64,000 bases of DNA from Psychromonas sp. SA13A (GCF_011378715.1 NZ_WTKU01000014.1:1-64000), one strand, 5' to 3'; positions 1 to 8,783 are shown, counted from the first letter of the stretch. The notes: generated by a model from the letters alone, not told the origin. Made by a program: numbers and translations.

Positions 1-1039
1 GGCTCTGTTCCTGTTAATTGTTGTCTATACTTATAAGTGATCATAACGTATTAAAGGTAAAGACTATGAATACTAAATCGTTCGTTCAAAACCTTAACCA
101 AATAACTGCAGCACTTATATCCATGACACCAGCGCAAAGAGAGGTAGTTCATCAATCAATTCGAGAATCTCAAGTCGAATTACCCACCAATGAACTATTT
201 CAACCTATTTTTGATACCTCTTCTTCTTGCCCTCATTGCACTTCAACACATTTAAGAAAATGGGGGAAGTCAGGAGAAACACAAAGATATCGATGTAATC
301 ATTGTGCTAAGACCTTTAATATTAAGACAAAAACACCGTTAGCTAGATTAAGAAAATGTCATCTATGGGAAGAGTATGCACGCTGTATGGAGCTAAAGTT
401 AACACTTCGTCAAGCAGCTTCTATTTGTCACATTAATCTAAAAACTGCTTTCTTATGGCGACATCGCTTTTTAATGGCTAATACAGCTAAAACACAAGAT
501 AAATTATCAGGAATAATTGAAGTTGATGAATTCTTTATGGCGTATTCTGAAAAAGGCTCTAAAAAGCTAACCAGAGGGCGAAAAGCGAGGAAACGCGGAG
601 GTGATGCAGATAAAAGAACAAAGGATGATCAAGTTGCGATATTACTTTCAATTGATCGCAGTAAACATATAGTTAATAAGGTGTTAGCAGCGGATACAGC
701 TTCAGAAATAGAAGCGAATTTCGAACCACATATCCTAAGTAACTCCGTACTTTGTAGTGATGGTGCATGGCCTTATGTGAATATTGCAGAGCACAAGAAT
801 TGTGTTCATAAACGATTAATCAATGGGAAAAATAGAGTAATAGAAAACATTTACCACATCCAAACCGTTAATGGTGCAATCACTCACTTTAAGAGTTGGG
901 TGGTAGGCAAAATGAAAGGGGTGGCGACTAAGTATTTACCGCATTATCTAACTTGGTTTAGAGAAAGTAGCGCAAAGTATGATTTTCAACAAATTTTACT
1001 CGCCGCTTATAGGTGACAACAGTGTAATGGAACAGAGCC
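1..1039 (+). mobile_element. IS1595-family insertion sequence, complete
   Basis: The ends are perfect 11-bp inverted repeats: GGCTCTGTTCC at 1-11 and its reverse complement at 1029-1039. They enclose a single transposase gene that nearly fills the element. Its size of about 1.04 kb with one zinc-ribbon transposase is typical of the IS1595 family (ISPna2-like members). The left flank lies outside the window, so the target duplication cannot be confirmed; the right flank begins ATTTTTTA at 1040. Confidence 0.88.
66..1016 (+). CDS. IS1595-family transposase
   Basis: DDE-type transposase of 316 residues, which cuts and rejoins the ends of its element. A zinc ribbon (C55, C58, C77, C80) is followed by a helix-turn-helix-like stretch around 112-133 and the ISXO2-like catalytic domain. 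Candidate catalytic residues are D154 in IIEVDEFF, D232 in CSDGAWPY and N269 in QTVNGAITHF, followed by the FKSWV segment; an Asn in the third position is known in several IS1595 subgroups. An ATG at 66 with AAGG eight bases upstream is a better start than the in-frame TTG at 18. The frame is intact, so the element may be active. Confidence 0.9.
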   Translation: MNTKSFVQNLNQITAALISMTPAQREVVHQSIRESQVELPTNELFQPIFDTSSSCPHCTSTHLRKWGKSGETQRYRCNHCAKTFNIKTKTPLARLRKCHLWEEYARCMELKLTLRQAASICHINLKTAFLWRHRFLMANTAKTQDKLSGIIEVDEFFMAYSEKGSKKLTRGRKARKRGGDADKRTKDDQVAILLSIDRSKHIVNKVLAADTASEIEANFEPHILSNSVLCSDGAWPYVNIAEHKNCVHKRLINGKNRVIENIYHIQTVNGAITHFKSWVVGKMKGVATKYLPHYLTWFRESSAKYDFQQILLAAYR

Positions 1040-1231
1040 ATTTTTTAGTATTTATTTGTTTAAATAAAAAGTGTTTGTTAATAAAAAAAGTTAAATCGTA
1101 ACAAGCATTACCCACTAAGTTGTAAACACTGCATTAATAAAAGTACTCGTAAATAATACACTAATAAAAAACCTCAATGAGTGGTCGCTCATTGAGGTTT
1201 TTGTATTTCTAAGGTTTGTTCTTGTATATTG
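1040..1231. other. Gap between IS and creA
   Basis: AT-rich stretch holding only the terminator at 1167-1202. No gene is seen. Confidence 0.6.
1167..1202 (-). terminator. Intrinsic terminator after creA-like gene
   Basis: CCTCAATGAG and CTCATTGAGG form a perfect 10-bp stem with a six-base loop, flanked by A-tracts on the left and T-tracts on the right. It can work in both directions; on the minus strand it ends the creA-like operon. Confidence 0.85.
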
Positions 1232-1753
1232 TTATAGTGCTTTTTCTGTTGGCTCTTGTTTTGCCGCCACTTCTTTTGTCATTTGGTAAGCATCTGTACC
1301 CCATAACGGCACAGTTGAAAGGCTATGTTTGAAACTGCCTGATGTCTCCTTAGTAGAGTAAGAAACATACATTAGGGTTTGGTTTTCTGGATCATATACA
1401 CGTCTAATTTTCATGGTTTTGAAAAAGATGCTTTTTGATTTTTTAAACACAACATCACCCGATTTACTTTTATCTATTTCAGCGATCATTGCTGAGGTGA
1501 TAGGACCCGTTTGTCTACATGCTATCGAACTATCACTTGGGTCTGAAAAGCTCAGGTCCGCTTCTATTGACGCAACATGACAAGTCACTCCGGTAACAAT
1601 AGGATCTTTTAACATATTGAGTTTAATATCTTGAGTAGTGAATAAACCTAAGCTGACATCACCGACTTCATCTTGCGAGCAGCCTCGTAATACAAAGAAA
1701 CCGACCACGATCAGCACTATTATCATTGCCACTATTTTTAATTTTTTTAACAT
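1232..1753 (-). CDS. creA: CreA family protein
   Basis: Small exported protein of the CreA family (173 residues); the molecular role is not established. The conserved core is visible: GDVSLGLFTTQDIKL, then DPIVTGVTCHVASIEADL, then SIACRQTGPI. Residues 8-24 form a hydrophobic signal or anchor ending near LRGCSQ, which could be a weak lipobox around C25, though Arg at -2 is unusual. The ATG at 1753 follows AGGAAATA directly and is preferred to an in-frame ATG 27 bases upstream that would overlap the preceding gene. It is the last gene of the operon, 8 bases after the DUF2310 gene, followed by a strong terminator. Confidence 0.82.
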   Translation of the reverse strand: MLKKLKIVAMIIVLIVVGFFVLRGCSQDEVGDVSLGLFTTQDIKLNMLKDPIVTGVTCHVASIEADLSFSDPSDSSIACRQTGPITSAMIAEIDKSKSGDVVFKKSKSIFFKTMKIRRVYDPENQTLMYVSYSTKETSGSFKHSLSTVPLWGTDAYQMTKEVAAKQEPTEKAL

Positions 1754-1761
1754 ATTATTTC

Positions 1762-2538
1762 CTATTTTTTGAAATCCCAAGATAGATTAGATACTAACTG
1801 GCATTGATCGCATTTAAAATCAAAAATATCAAATAACGGTATTTTTAATCGCCACTCTCCACCACAGCTTGGACAAGGTCTTTCTTGTTCTTGCTTTAAA
1901 GATTCGCCTGCAACACGGTACAAATAATAATAAGTAGGTACTTTAGTTATATATTGAATGCGTTTGCATAAATTGCTGCCACGATGGAAAAATTTACTAC
2001 TGATGTCACCTAATTCTTTTAAGGCTGCACTAGAAACTGCAGAGCCATTCATTTGTAATTCATCTAAATTCACCCACTCTTCTTGCCACTTTATCGCGCT
2101 TTTACGGTCGCCATTACTAATTTCTTCAGGCGTTCGGTAAAGTGGAATAGGGGCTAATGTTTCACCGCAGCGAATCGGTGAGCATGTATCTAAAAAAGTG
2201 GTATATAAAATCTGCCAACTAGGGGTAAAGTTAGTCGCGCACTGTTGCGAGTTTAAATCTTCGGCAATGGTTTTTATTTTAGGTGAAAGTAAACCTGCTT
2301 TGGTGAGACCCTCTAATGCGTGATTAACCTGCGGGCTATTAAAGCGGGCACTTAAACTCTGTTCCTCTGGGCAAACCAATCGTGTGGTAAATATTGCGCC
2401 TTGCATGGCAACAGGAAACTCCCTACCGAGAATTTGTCCATTATACCGTAACATGTCTAAATAATTATTAATGGCCCGTTCAACACTTGCATATTGCGTA
2501 TCCTGGTAACATTCAAAGCTTAATTCCTTAATAAACAC
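1762..2538 (-). CDS. DUF2310 zinc-ribbon protein
   Basis: 258-residue protein matching the DUF2310 family, described as zinc-ribbon-containing and possibly nucleic-acid-binding. Family signatures seen are RYNGQILGREFP (31-42), PSWQILYTTF with CSPIRCG (106-124), IPLYR, ELQMNGS (160-166) and PTYYYLYRV (201-209). The C-terminal zinc ribbon has C222 and C225 in CPSC and C243 and C246 in CDQC. No enzymatic motif is seen. It lies 2 bases downstream of the coiled-coil gene in the same operon. Function unknown; nucleic-acid binding is inferred only from the ribbon. Confidence 0.8.
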   Translation of the reverse strand: MFIKELSFECYQDTQYASVERAINNYLDMLRYNGQILGREFPVAMQGAIFTTRLVCPEEQSLSARFNSPQVNHALEGLTKAGLLSPKIKTIAEDLNSQQCATNFTPSWQILYTTFLDTCSPIRCGETLAPIPLYRTPEEISNGDRKSAIKWQEEWVNLDELQMNGSAVSSAALKELGDISSKFFHRGSNLCKRIQYITKVPTYYYLYRVAGESLKQEQERPCPSCGGEWRLKIPLFDIFDFKCDQCQLVSNLSWDFKK

Positions 2539-2540
2539 TA

Positions 2541-2885
2541 TTATTCTTCCATCGCAATATCAGAAGTATTTTTGATACGCTCTTTGAGTGTGTCAATTTG
2601 TACTTTTAACGTATTGATCTCTTCTTTGAGCGGGTTAATTGCCAGTGCTATTTTACTGTTGATAATCTCATCAATACTACCATTTACGGATTGAGAAGTT
2701 GCTCCCGTTAAGGAAGGTTCAGTAGGAATATCTATTTGTTTATTAGGGTTATCTTGCCATAGCTTTAAACCTTGTATAATTGCAGGCAAGGGGGTGTTTT
2801 TAGGTAAACGCGCTTTAATTAAAGCGGTATTAGGTGTTTTGCCTTCTTTAGCAAGTTGTTGGGCAACTAAGATAATGCGATCCAT
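2541..2885 (-). CDS. KfrA-like N-terminal domain and coiled-coil protein
   Basis: Short protein of 114 residues and unknown function. Residues 2-45 look like the DNA-binding part of KfrA-type proteins (RIILVAQQLAKEGKTPNTA, then LPAIIQGLKLWQ). Residues about 80-108 carry heptad-spaced hydrophobics (INTLKVQIDTLKERI), predicting a short coiled coil and so oligomerisation. It lies between the DUF3301 gene (12 bases) and the DUF2310 gene (2 bases), which suggests translational coupling. The KfrA relation is an inference from sequence feel, not a search. Confidence 0.55.
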   Translation of the reverse strand: MDRIILVAQQLAKEGKTPNTALIKARLPKNTPLPAIIQGLKLWQDNPNKQIDIPTEPSLTGATSQSVNGSIDEIINSKIALAINPLKEEINTLKVQIDTLKERIKNTSDIAMEE

Positions 2886-2897
2886 GAAGTGACCTTT

Positions 2898-3218
2898 TTA
2901 ATATAATGTATTTTCATCGTCTACAAAACGATAAGCGGGCAGTTGAAAGCGCGGTTTCACTAAACCATTCAATGTTAATGTACCTTGGTAGCTATCGGTT
3001 CCATCGCTACTGAATTCAAAAATGAAACTCGCTTGTAAGAAATCGCTGCCTAATTTGAAATTAAAACGAGAACGAGCGACGGAAAGAAGCTGTAAATCAA
3101 GTTTATTACAGTGTTGTTCTATTAACGTTTTAGCAAGCTCAGATTGTTGGCGCAACCGCCATACGGTGGTACCAATCAACACCATGCCAAGAATAAACAA
3201 CAAATCCCACATAATCAT
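2898..3218 (-). CDS. DUF3301 membrane-anchored protein
   Basis: 106-residue protein of the DUF3301 family, function unknown. One N-terminal membrane helix (about 4-20, WDLLFILGMVLIGTTVW) is followed by a small soluble domain with the family signature SRFNFKLGSDFLQASFIFEFSSDG and a C-terminal LPAYRFVDDE. The likely topology is a cytoplasmic domain tethered to the inner membrane. It follows the DUF3549 gene by 13 bases; this pair often travels together in gammaproteobacteria. Confidence 0.75.
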   Translation of the reverse strand: MIMWDLLFILGMVLIGTTVWRLRQQSELAKTLIEQHCNKLDLQLLSVARSRFNFKLGSDFLQASFIFEFSSDGTDSYQGTLTLNGLVKPRFQLPAYRFVDDENTLY

Positions 3219-3231
3219 TCTTAACTCGCTT

Positions 3232-4350
3232 TTAAGTGTTTGCTTTTAGGCCTGAAAATAATAAACCAATAGCCTCTGATAACGCAGGCGAACGGGCAGT
3301 TAAACGTAATTGTTTTAATACTTTATCTCTTAATGAGGGGATAGCGACCAAATCAGCAAAAAGTTGTGGAAATAGTGCTTTATGGTGATTCGCTAACGAT
3401 TCAAAGTATCGGTTTAATAAGGTTTCATCTTCTAATTGTTTCCAACAGCGTCCTGCTATTGTGATGTACCAATCTGCTTGATGTATTAATTGCGATGAAA
3501 ACTGATCATTTAAAAGCTGTTTAATAGTCGCCTGCTCATTTTTATTTTCTAAGCTACTTGCAGAGCTACTTTCTATGTCACTTTCTAGATTATTTTCTGT
3601 AGCACTTGCTGTGCTGCTTGCTAACGCTCTTAATAATAAGATAGCACTAGTTTCTTGCCCTTGTTGCAAGCGTTTATTTGCCTGCTGTGCAATGCTGATA
3701 GCCAGGTCATTGCTTATCTGTGTTTGATTTTCAAGGCACAAAGATAGAGTTTGTAGAGGTTGCTCAGGTAGATAATCCAAGGCATCAATTATTTTCTGCT
3801 GGTTATTATCATGATCTAAACGAGCTGCTAAATCAGCAAAACCTTGTAAACCTAAGTTTTGCCAATCCTGCCAGTCACCTTGTCCTGAAAAATAATGTTG
3901 GATAGGTGCATAAAAAGACGACGCAGGACGAATAAAGGCGCTATTTATATTGGCATTGAAAATGGCAAGTTTTTCAGCGCTTGGTTTAAATACAAAAGGG
4001 TTACTAGCCAGCCTTTCTTGTAATTTATCACTAACATCTGCCGTAAGGTCTTCGCCCATCGCTTCAACGACCATTCGAATAAAGCTTGTCTGCGCGGTTA
4101 TTTTTATTAGTCCTTGTTCGTCTAAAGGCATTTTTAAAAACCAAATAAAATGTTCTTTTTGATCCGCGACTTGCCAAAATGTTAATGCAATGAAAGCATG
4201 CTGCTGAATCGGGAAAGGGTAGGCCATTTCATTTTTAGCTATTTTTTGGAATTCGCTGTTATTAATTTTTTGCACAATACGTCCTAAATCATACGCTCGA
4301 TATTGGCATTGGGCTTGTTCTAAAAAATCAGTCAGTGTATTCATGCTCAT
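3232..4350 (-). CDS. DUF3549 family protein
   Basis: 372-residue soluble protein of the DUF3549 family, function unknown. The N-terminus MNTLTDFLEQAQCQYRAYDL and PFPIQQHAFIALTFW are family signatures. Residues around 246-275 form a Ser/Ala/Glu-rich low-complexity linker (TASATENN, SSSASSLE) that looks like an expansion. It is the first gene of a five-gene minus-strand operon. An in-frame ATG six bases downstream is an equally possible start; neither has a strong ribosome-binding site. Confidence 0.75.
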   Translation of the reverse strand: MSMNTLTDFLEQAQCQYRAYDLGRIVQKINNSEFQKIAKNEMAYPFPIQQHAFIALTFWQVADQKEHFIWFLKMPLDEQGLIKITAQTSFIRMVVEAMGEDLTADVSDKLQERLASNPFVFKPSAEKLAIFNANINSAFIRPASSFYAPIQHYFSGQGDWQDWQNLGLQGFADLAARLDHDNNQQKIIDALDYLPEQPLQTLSLCLENQTQISNDLAISIAQQANKRLQQGQETSAILLLRALASSTASATENNLESDIESSSASSLENKNEQATIKQLLNDQFSSQLIHQADWYITIAGRCWKQLEDETLLNRYFESLANHHKALFPQLFADLVAIPSLRDKVLKQLRLTARSPALSEAIGLLFSGLKANT

Positions 4351-4690
4351 AGAAAGGCTATCTTAGTAATTAATGGAGGGATGATTATATACAGGTCTGC
4401 ACAAGACCTCTATGCCGTTATGTCTAACTCTCCGTAATTTGAAATAAAAAGGCAGACAATCAATACCATTATTCACTATCATGAACCAGTATCGTTAATT
4501 AATACTAGTAAATATTTCACTCAAATAAAGGATTAAATATGCATATTTATTCGCCTATATTGAAGGGCTCTATTAATTGGGCTATGGACTAAATGCTAGG
4601 TAAAAGTATTAACTTAGAATATTGCTATCCATATTATTGTTAGTTGATTGTTGCCGGCTTACGAATATTAATATGGATATGAAATCTAAA
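4351..4690. other. Intergenic gap, nothing recognised
   Basis: 340 bases between the DUF3549 gene and a membrane-protein gene. AT-rich, with only short in-frame openings. The promoter of the five-gene operon should lie at the left end, but no clear -35/-10 pair is seen. Confidence 0.5.
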
Positions 4691-5095
4691 TTAAGAGAGC
4701 GATTTTAAAGAACGAAGAAACAAGCCTAAACCGCCGACCGCTAACACTAGAATTACGATCAGGTCAAAAGATGACATGCTATGTAAACTAAAGCGAATTG
4801 ATGAAATAACACCAAAAATTAAAGCGGTGATAGAGCCTATGGCAAGTAACCAGCCTAGGATGTTTTTAGCATTATAAAAGATCATGCCAATTCCTAGTAT
4901 AAAAGGGATCATAATCGTTCCGCCGGTAATGCCTATGCCACTGCCGAAACTATGTAGACTATAAATGCGCGAACTTAAGCCAAAATTTGATGAGACAGTG
5001 ATTGCATTAAGTAACATATAAAAGCCTCCACACATCATGATTAAGCCAATAAAAAAATGCCCGATACCACCAGAGTTTCCTCCTGCTCCATTCAT
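4691..5095 (-). CDS. Small multi-pass membrane protein, unknown
   Basis: 134 residues with three to four predicted membrane helices (about 10-30, 58-75, 80-100 and 110-130). The glycine-rich start MNGAGGNSGG precedes the first helix. No enzymatic motif is visible. The start is supported by AAGGAAATA eight bases before the ATG. It stands alone, so context gives no clue to function. Confidence 0.65.
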   Translation of the reverse strand: MNGAGGNSGGIGHFFIGLIMMCGGFYMLLNAITVSSNFGLSSRIYSLHSFGSGIGITGGTIMIPFILGIGMIFYNAKNILGWLLAIGSITALIFGVISSIRFSLHSMSSFDLIVILVLAVGGLGLFLRSLKSLS

Positions 5096-5430
5096 TGTTT
5101 ATTTCCTTTTTATTTTGTTCTTTATGTTATCGATACTAGGGATATAGTTATGATTTTAAATCAGCTTAAGTGTAAACCTAAATCATATACAAAGAGTAAT
5201 TTACATTGTTATTACTTTCAAATTATTATTTCAGAATTGGTTGCGCTTGTTACTTGAAGCTAAGCTTGAGTTCAAGACTACAATTGCTCTGTAAATATTT
5301 TTTTAGACTCGTGGATAAAGCAAGATAAGGCGAGAGCTTTTTATATTAAACAGTAGACATAAAAAAGCCCCGTTAATTAACGAGGCTAAATAATATTATT
5401 AATTTCTAGATTCGCATAATAAATTCAGTT
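5096..5430. other. Intergenic gap with terminator
   Basis: 335 bases with no convincing gene. A short plus-strand opening of 66 codons is not supported by any ribosome-binding site or recognisable protein. The only clear element is the terminator near 5361-5388. Confidence 0.5.
5361..5388 (-). terminator. Intrinsic terminator after PEP-CTERM gene
   Basis: On the minus strand AGCCTCGTTAA pairs with TTAACGGGGCT (one G-T pair) and is followed by six T residues, about 40 bases after the stop codon of the PEP-CTERM gene. Confidence 0.75.
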
Positions 5431-6102
5431 TTATTTAGATTGCTTTTTTTTACGAGACCAGCCTAAACCAAGTAAACCCATACCAAATAAAGCAATTGAA
5501 GCAGGCTCAGGAATCGACGATACTTTACCAAATATTTTTTGTGCTATGCCAAAATTCACTTGAGACGGATTTCCAGCAAAGTCAGTATTATAAAAAGCTG
5601 AAGGAATTATTGTCCCTGCAATAGTCAAGTTCGTTGCTTGTGAAAAGTTATGATGTTGGGCTAAAAAATAATTGCCCTCAGATAATTTGATATCTAAATT
5701 TGAAATTAAAAATGAAATTATATCAAGATCACCAAGTATACCATTTATTTGATACTGAGATGTTGATGCCTCTATTGTTGCTTCATAAGTTACCGCACCT
5801 AAATCAGCGTTAGATTCTATTTGACCTGTTGTATTTTGGGCTTCAAATATTTTCCATGTTGTTGATTGATAATTTGCATTGCCTACCGATTTTGTATCAA
5901 CTGCAAAAAATTCAAAACCAGTTATTGTCCAGTCAGTAGATGCTGTGAAAGCAGATACTGCCCACCATTGCTCTGCACCATTACAGCCTTGTGCTACACA
6001 TTGCTCAGAGTCATAATTTGGTGCACCCGTATCTAATAAAATGCCTGCATTAACGGTTATGCTAGCAAATAACAAAACAAACATGCTTATAATTTTATTC
6101 AT
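5431..6102 (-). CDS. PEP-CTERM sorted exported protein
   Basis: 223-residue secreted protein. The N-terminal signal peptide (MNKIISMFVLLFASITVNA) is cleaved probably after residue 19. The C-terminus is a textbook PEP-CTERM tail: SSIPEPASIALFGMGLLGLGW, then basic RKKKQSK. Such tails are processed by an exosortase, usually for surface or matrix proteins. The central domain (20-190) is a beta-rich region of unknown function with Cys pair C34/C39. No exosortase or matrix genes lie in this window. Confidence 0.82.
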   Translation of the reverse strand: MNKIISMFVLLFASITVNAGILLDTGAPNYDSEQCVAQGCNGAEQWWAVSAFTASTDWTITGFEFFAVDTKSVGNANYQSTTWKIFEAQNTTGQIESNADLGAVTYEATIEASTSQYQINGILGDLDIISFLISNLDIKLSEGNYFLAQHHNFSQATNLTIAGTIIPSAFYNTDFAGNPSQVNFGIAQKIFGKVSSIPEPASIALFGMGLLGLGWSRKKKQSK

Positions 6103-6286
6103 ATTTTAATTCCTTGGCTTTAATTTCTACCCTAATAGTAATATCTAATGCAATTATTGTTCCTGTTTTTTAAGCGTATGATTTTATGAGTTTAAATTTA
6201 ACTTTATATTAAGTATTAGTAATAGTGTAAAAATAACTGACACTTTTTGATGGTCATATTCGGTATTTTTTACTTTTAAAGCCAAA
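6103..6286. other. Upstream region of PEP-CTERM gene
   Basis: AT-rich region before the PEP-CTERM gene. No strong promoter or structured element was recognised. Confidence 0.4.
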
Positions 6287-6659
6287 TAACCACTAAGGCA
6301 CGAAGGGTGGGGAGGTTAGGTCGAAACAATAATTTTTACTCTTTTTAGGATTTCTTCGTGCTCTTCGTGAAGCGCAGCGCTTCGTGGTTGCTTATGCTCT
6401 TCGGTGTTTTAAAATCAAAAATAAAAAGCAAATTAACCACGAAGGCACGAAGAGTAAAGAAGTAAGAGCAAAACAATAAATACAAGGGAATTATTTTTAG
6501 TTTTTTGCTTCGTGTTCTTCGTGGTTGCTTGAGTTTTTAAAGTCAAAAGGCAATGAACCACGAAGGCACCAAGGGTAAAGAAGATAAGCTCTAAACAATA
6601 AATATAATAGCAACTACTACAGCGTTTATTGTTTAGTTTTTCTTCGTGTTTACGTGAAT
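6287..6659. repeat. ACCACGAAG repeat array, three copies
   Basis: Three successive units each begin with an ACCACGAAG-like block (at about 6290, 6436 and 6556) and end with CTTCGTG-rich blocks. The first has the arm CTTCGTGAAGCGCAGCGC leading into CTTCGTGGTT. The outer arms are inverted repeats (ACCACGAAG against CTTCGTGGT), and GAAGCGCAGCGCTTC is itself nearly palindromic. The last unit is decayed and runs right up to the stop codon of prpE. The same family recurs at 23.9-24.5 and 25.7-26.3 kb. Confidence 0.85.
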
Positions 6660-8564
6660 CTAAATTTGTCTGTTTTGATTAAACACATTCTCTATCTCAG
6701 TCAAACTAGTTGGATCGTCAATGGTTGATGGCGTGACGTATTTTTCTCCATCAGCAACCTGTTTAATTGTTCGACGTAATACTTTCCCCGAGCGTGTTTT
6801 AGGCAAGCGATTAACAATCACTACTTTTCTAAAGCTCGCCACCGCGCCTATTTCATCGCGCATTTTTTGTAATAACTCTTTTTCCACATTACCATCTACT
6901 GAATAGTGGCCATCTTTGAGTACTACAAAGCCAAAGGGGATCTGTCCTTTTAATTCGTCATGCGCACCAATTACGGCACATTCGGCGACATCATCATGAG
7001 CACTCAAGATTTCTTCCATCTCACCGGTAGATAAACGATGCCCTGCCACATTAATTACATCATCGGTTCTGCCCATCACAAACAAGTAACCGTCGGAATC
7101 AATATAGCCACCGTCACCGGAAACATAATAACCAGGAAACTGTGTTAAATAACCACTTTGAAAGCGATCATGGTTACGCCAAACCGTTGCTAAACAACCC
7201 GGTGGTAAGGGTAATTTTATAACAATAATGCCCTGTGTATTAACGGGAACTTGATCACCTAGTTCATCTAAAATTTGCACATCAAAACCTGGGGTTGGTT
7301 TAGTCGAAGAACCAGGTTTCAATGGAAATTTTTCCAAACCAAGGGGATTGCCTGAAATAGCCCAACCCGTTTCCGTTTGCCACCAATGATCGACCACTGG
7401 TCGCTGCGTTTTTTGCTCTACCCATTTTAAAGTGGGTGGATCTAAACGCTCGCCGGCCATAAAGATGGTACGTAATGCAGGCATCGGATATTGCTTAATC
7501 AATTCGCCCTCAGGATCTTCTTTTTTAATCGCTCTAAATGCAGTCGGAGCAGAAAATAAAATATTAACATGGTGTTCTTCACACACTCGCCAGAAAGCCG
7601 CTGGATCAGGTGTTCTAACTGGTTTTCCTTCATACAATACGGTGGTGCAGCCGTGAATAAGCGGAGCGTAAACAATATAAGAATGTCCTACTACCCAACC
7701 AACATCCGAAGCCGCCCAAAATACGTCCCCCGGTTTTGCGTTATAAATTGTCGACATACTGTACTTCATTGAGACTGCATGTCCGCCATGTTCACGTACC
7801 ACGCCCTTCGGTTTTCCGGTTGTACCAGAGGTATATAATACATAAAGCGGATCGTTTGCATTCACGGGCACGCAATCATGTGCCATGGATTTTTCTAATT
7901 GTAAGGACCAATCTAAATCACGATCTTCTACTCCTGGGTTGCTGTTAAGCTCAGCAGGGCATTGTTCACGCTGCAATACGATCACTTTTTCAGGTTTCCA
8001 GCGACTGTCCATGATCGCTTTATTGACCATTGGCATATAAGGAATGATTTTTTGTACTTCGATTCCACAGGACGCGGTCATAATCACTTTTGGCTCTGCA
8101 TCTTCGAGTCTAATCGCTAATTCATTTGCAGCAAAACCACCAAATACCACTGAATGTATTGCGCCCAAGCGGGCACAGGCAAGCATCGCCATTACAGCTT
8201 CTGGGATCATTGGCATATAAATAATAACGCGATCCCCTTTAACAACACCCAGATCAGCAAGCATACCTGCGGTACGAGCCACTTGATCGGTTAATTGTTG
8301 ATAGCTGTAATGTTGCTTTTTCCCAGTGACCGGCGAATCATAGATCAAGGCTGTTTGCTCTGCTCGACCATTAATTACGTGATAATCTAAGGCAAGGAAA
8401 CAGGTATTTAATTGGCCATCTGCATACCAACGGTCGATGCCGTTTTCATCTTTTTGTAAGATAGTTTTTGGAAACTTATACCATTCAATTGCTTTTGCTT
8501 GCTCTTCCCAAAATTTTTCTGGATTATTTTTCGCTTGCTCAAATTCTTTTTGATATGCAGACAT
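6660..8564 (-). CDS. prpE: Propionate-CoA ligase PrpE
   Basis: Activates propionate with ATP and CoA to propionyl-CoA, the entry step of the 2-methylcitrate cycle; cytoplasmic. 634 residues, normal for PrpE. The acyl-adenylate motif YTSGTTGKPKG is at 244-254, YVSGDGGYIDSDGYL lies in the hinge region, and the C-terminal LPKTRSGKVLRR carries the catalytic and regulatable lysine. An acetyl-CoA synthetase is the alternative, but the length, the GGFAANELAIRLEDAEPK segment and the location after prpF favour PrpE. It sits 219 bases after prpF, a wider gap than elsewhere in the operon, and may have added control there. Confidence 0.92.
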   Translation of the reverse strand: MSAYQKEFEQAKNNPEKFWEEQAKAIEWYKFPKTILQKDENGIDRWYADGQLNTCFLALDYHVINGRAEQTALIYDSPVTGKKQHYSYQQLTDQVARTAGMLADLGVVKGDRVIIYMPMIPEAVMAMLACARLGAIHSVVFGGFAANELAIRLEDAEPKVIMTASCGIEVQKIIPYMPMVNKAIMDSRWKPEKVIVLQREQCPAELNSNPGVEDRDLDWSLQLEKSMAHDCVPVNANDPLYVLYTSGTTGKPKGVVREHGGHAVSMKYSMSTIYNAKPGDVFWAASDVGWVVGHSYIVYAPLIHGCTTVLYEGKPVRTPDPAAFWRVCEEHHVNILFSAPTAFRAIKKEDPEGELIKQYPMPALRTIFMAGERLDPPTLKWVEQKTQRPVVDHWWQTETGWAISGNPLGLEKFPLKPGSSTKPTPGFDVQILDELGDQVPVNTQGIIVIKLPLPPGCLATVWRNHDRFQSGYLTQFPGYYVSGDGGYIDSDGYLFVMGRTDDVINVAGHRLSTGEMEEILSAHDDVAECAVIGAHDELKGQIPFGFVVLKDGHYSVDGNVEKELLQKMRDEIGAVASFRKVVIVNRLPKTRSGKVLRRTIKQVADGEKYVTPSTIDDPTSLTEIENVFNQNRQI

Positions 8565-8589
8565 AATTATCTTCCTTTTAATTAATCAT

Positions 8590-8698
8590 GATAAAGAGGT
8601 ATTGTGGTTGCGTTATCATCAATAACTATTCAATAGCTATAAATTAACCACGCAATAGTCATTAACATCAGATAGTGATGACAACGACCTCTTTTATC
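8590..8698. promoter_or_regulatory. Large imperfect inverted repeat between prpF and prpE
   Basis: GATAAAGAGGT (8590-8600) pairs with ACCTCTTTTATC (8687-8698), and GTTATCATCA (8612-8621) with TGATGACAAC (8676-8685, one mismatch). Inside, AACTATT and AATAGTCATT can pair again. The transcript would fold into a long branched hairpin in the widest gap of the prp operon. It could tune prpE expression, protect message ends, or be a small palindromic mobile repeat. Confidence 0.5.
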
Positions 8699-8783
8699 TG
8701 GCCTAATTTTCTGTTGATACGTTTCCTTTGCATGCCAGCCATTATTGATAGTGGCTAGCAGTCGATTGATGCTAAAGCGCCTT

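Noticed and set aside
6660-8564. Acetyl-CoA synthetase instead of PrpE
   Set aside because: Length near 630 rather than 650 and place in the 2-methylcitrate operon favour PrpE; substrate test would settle it.
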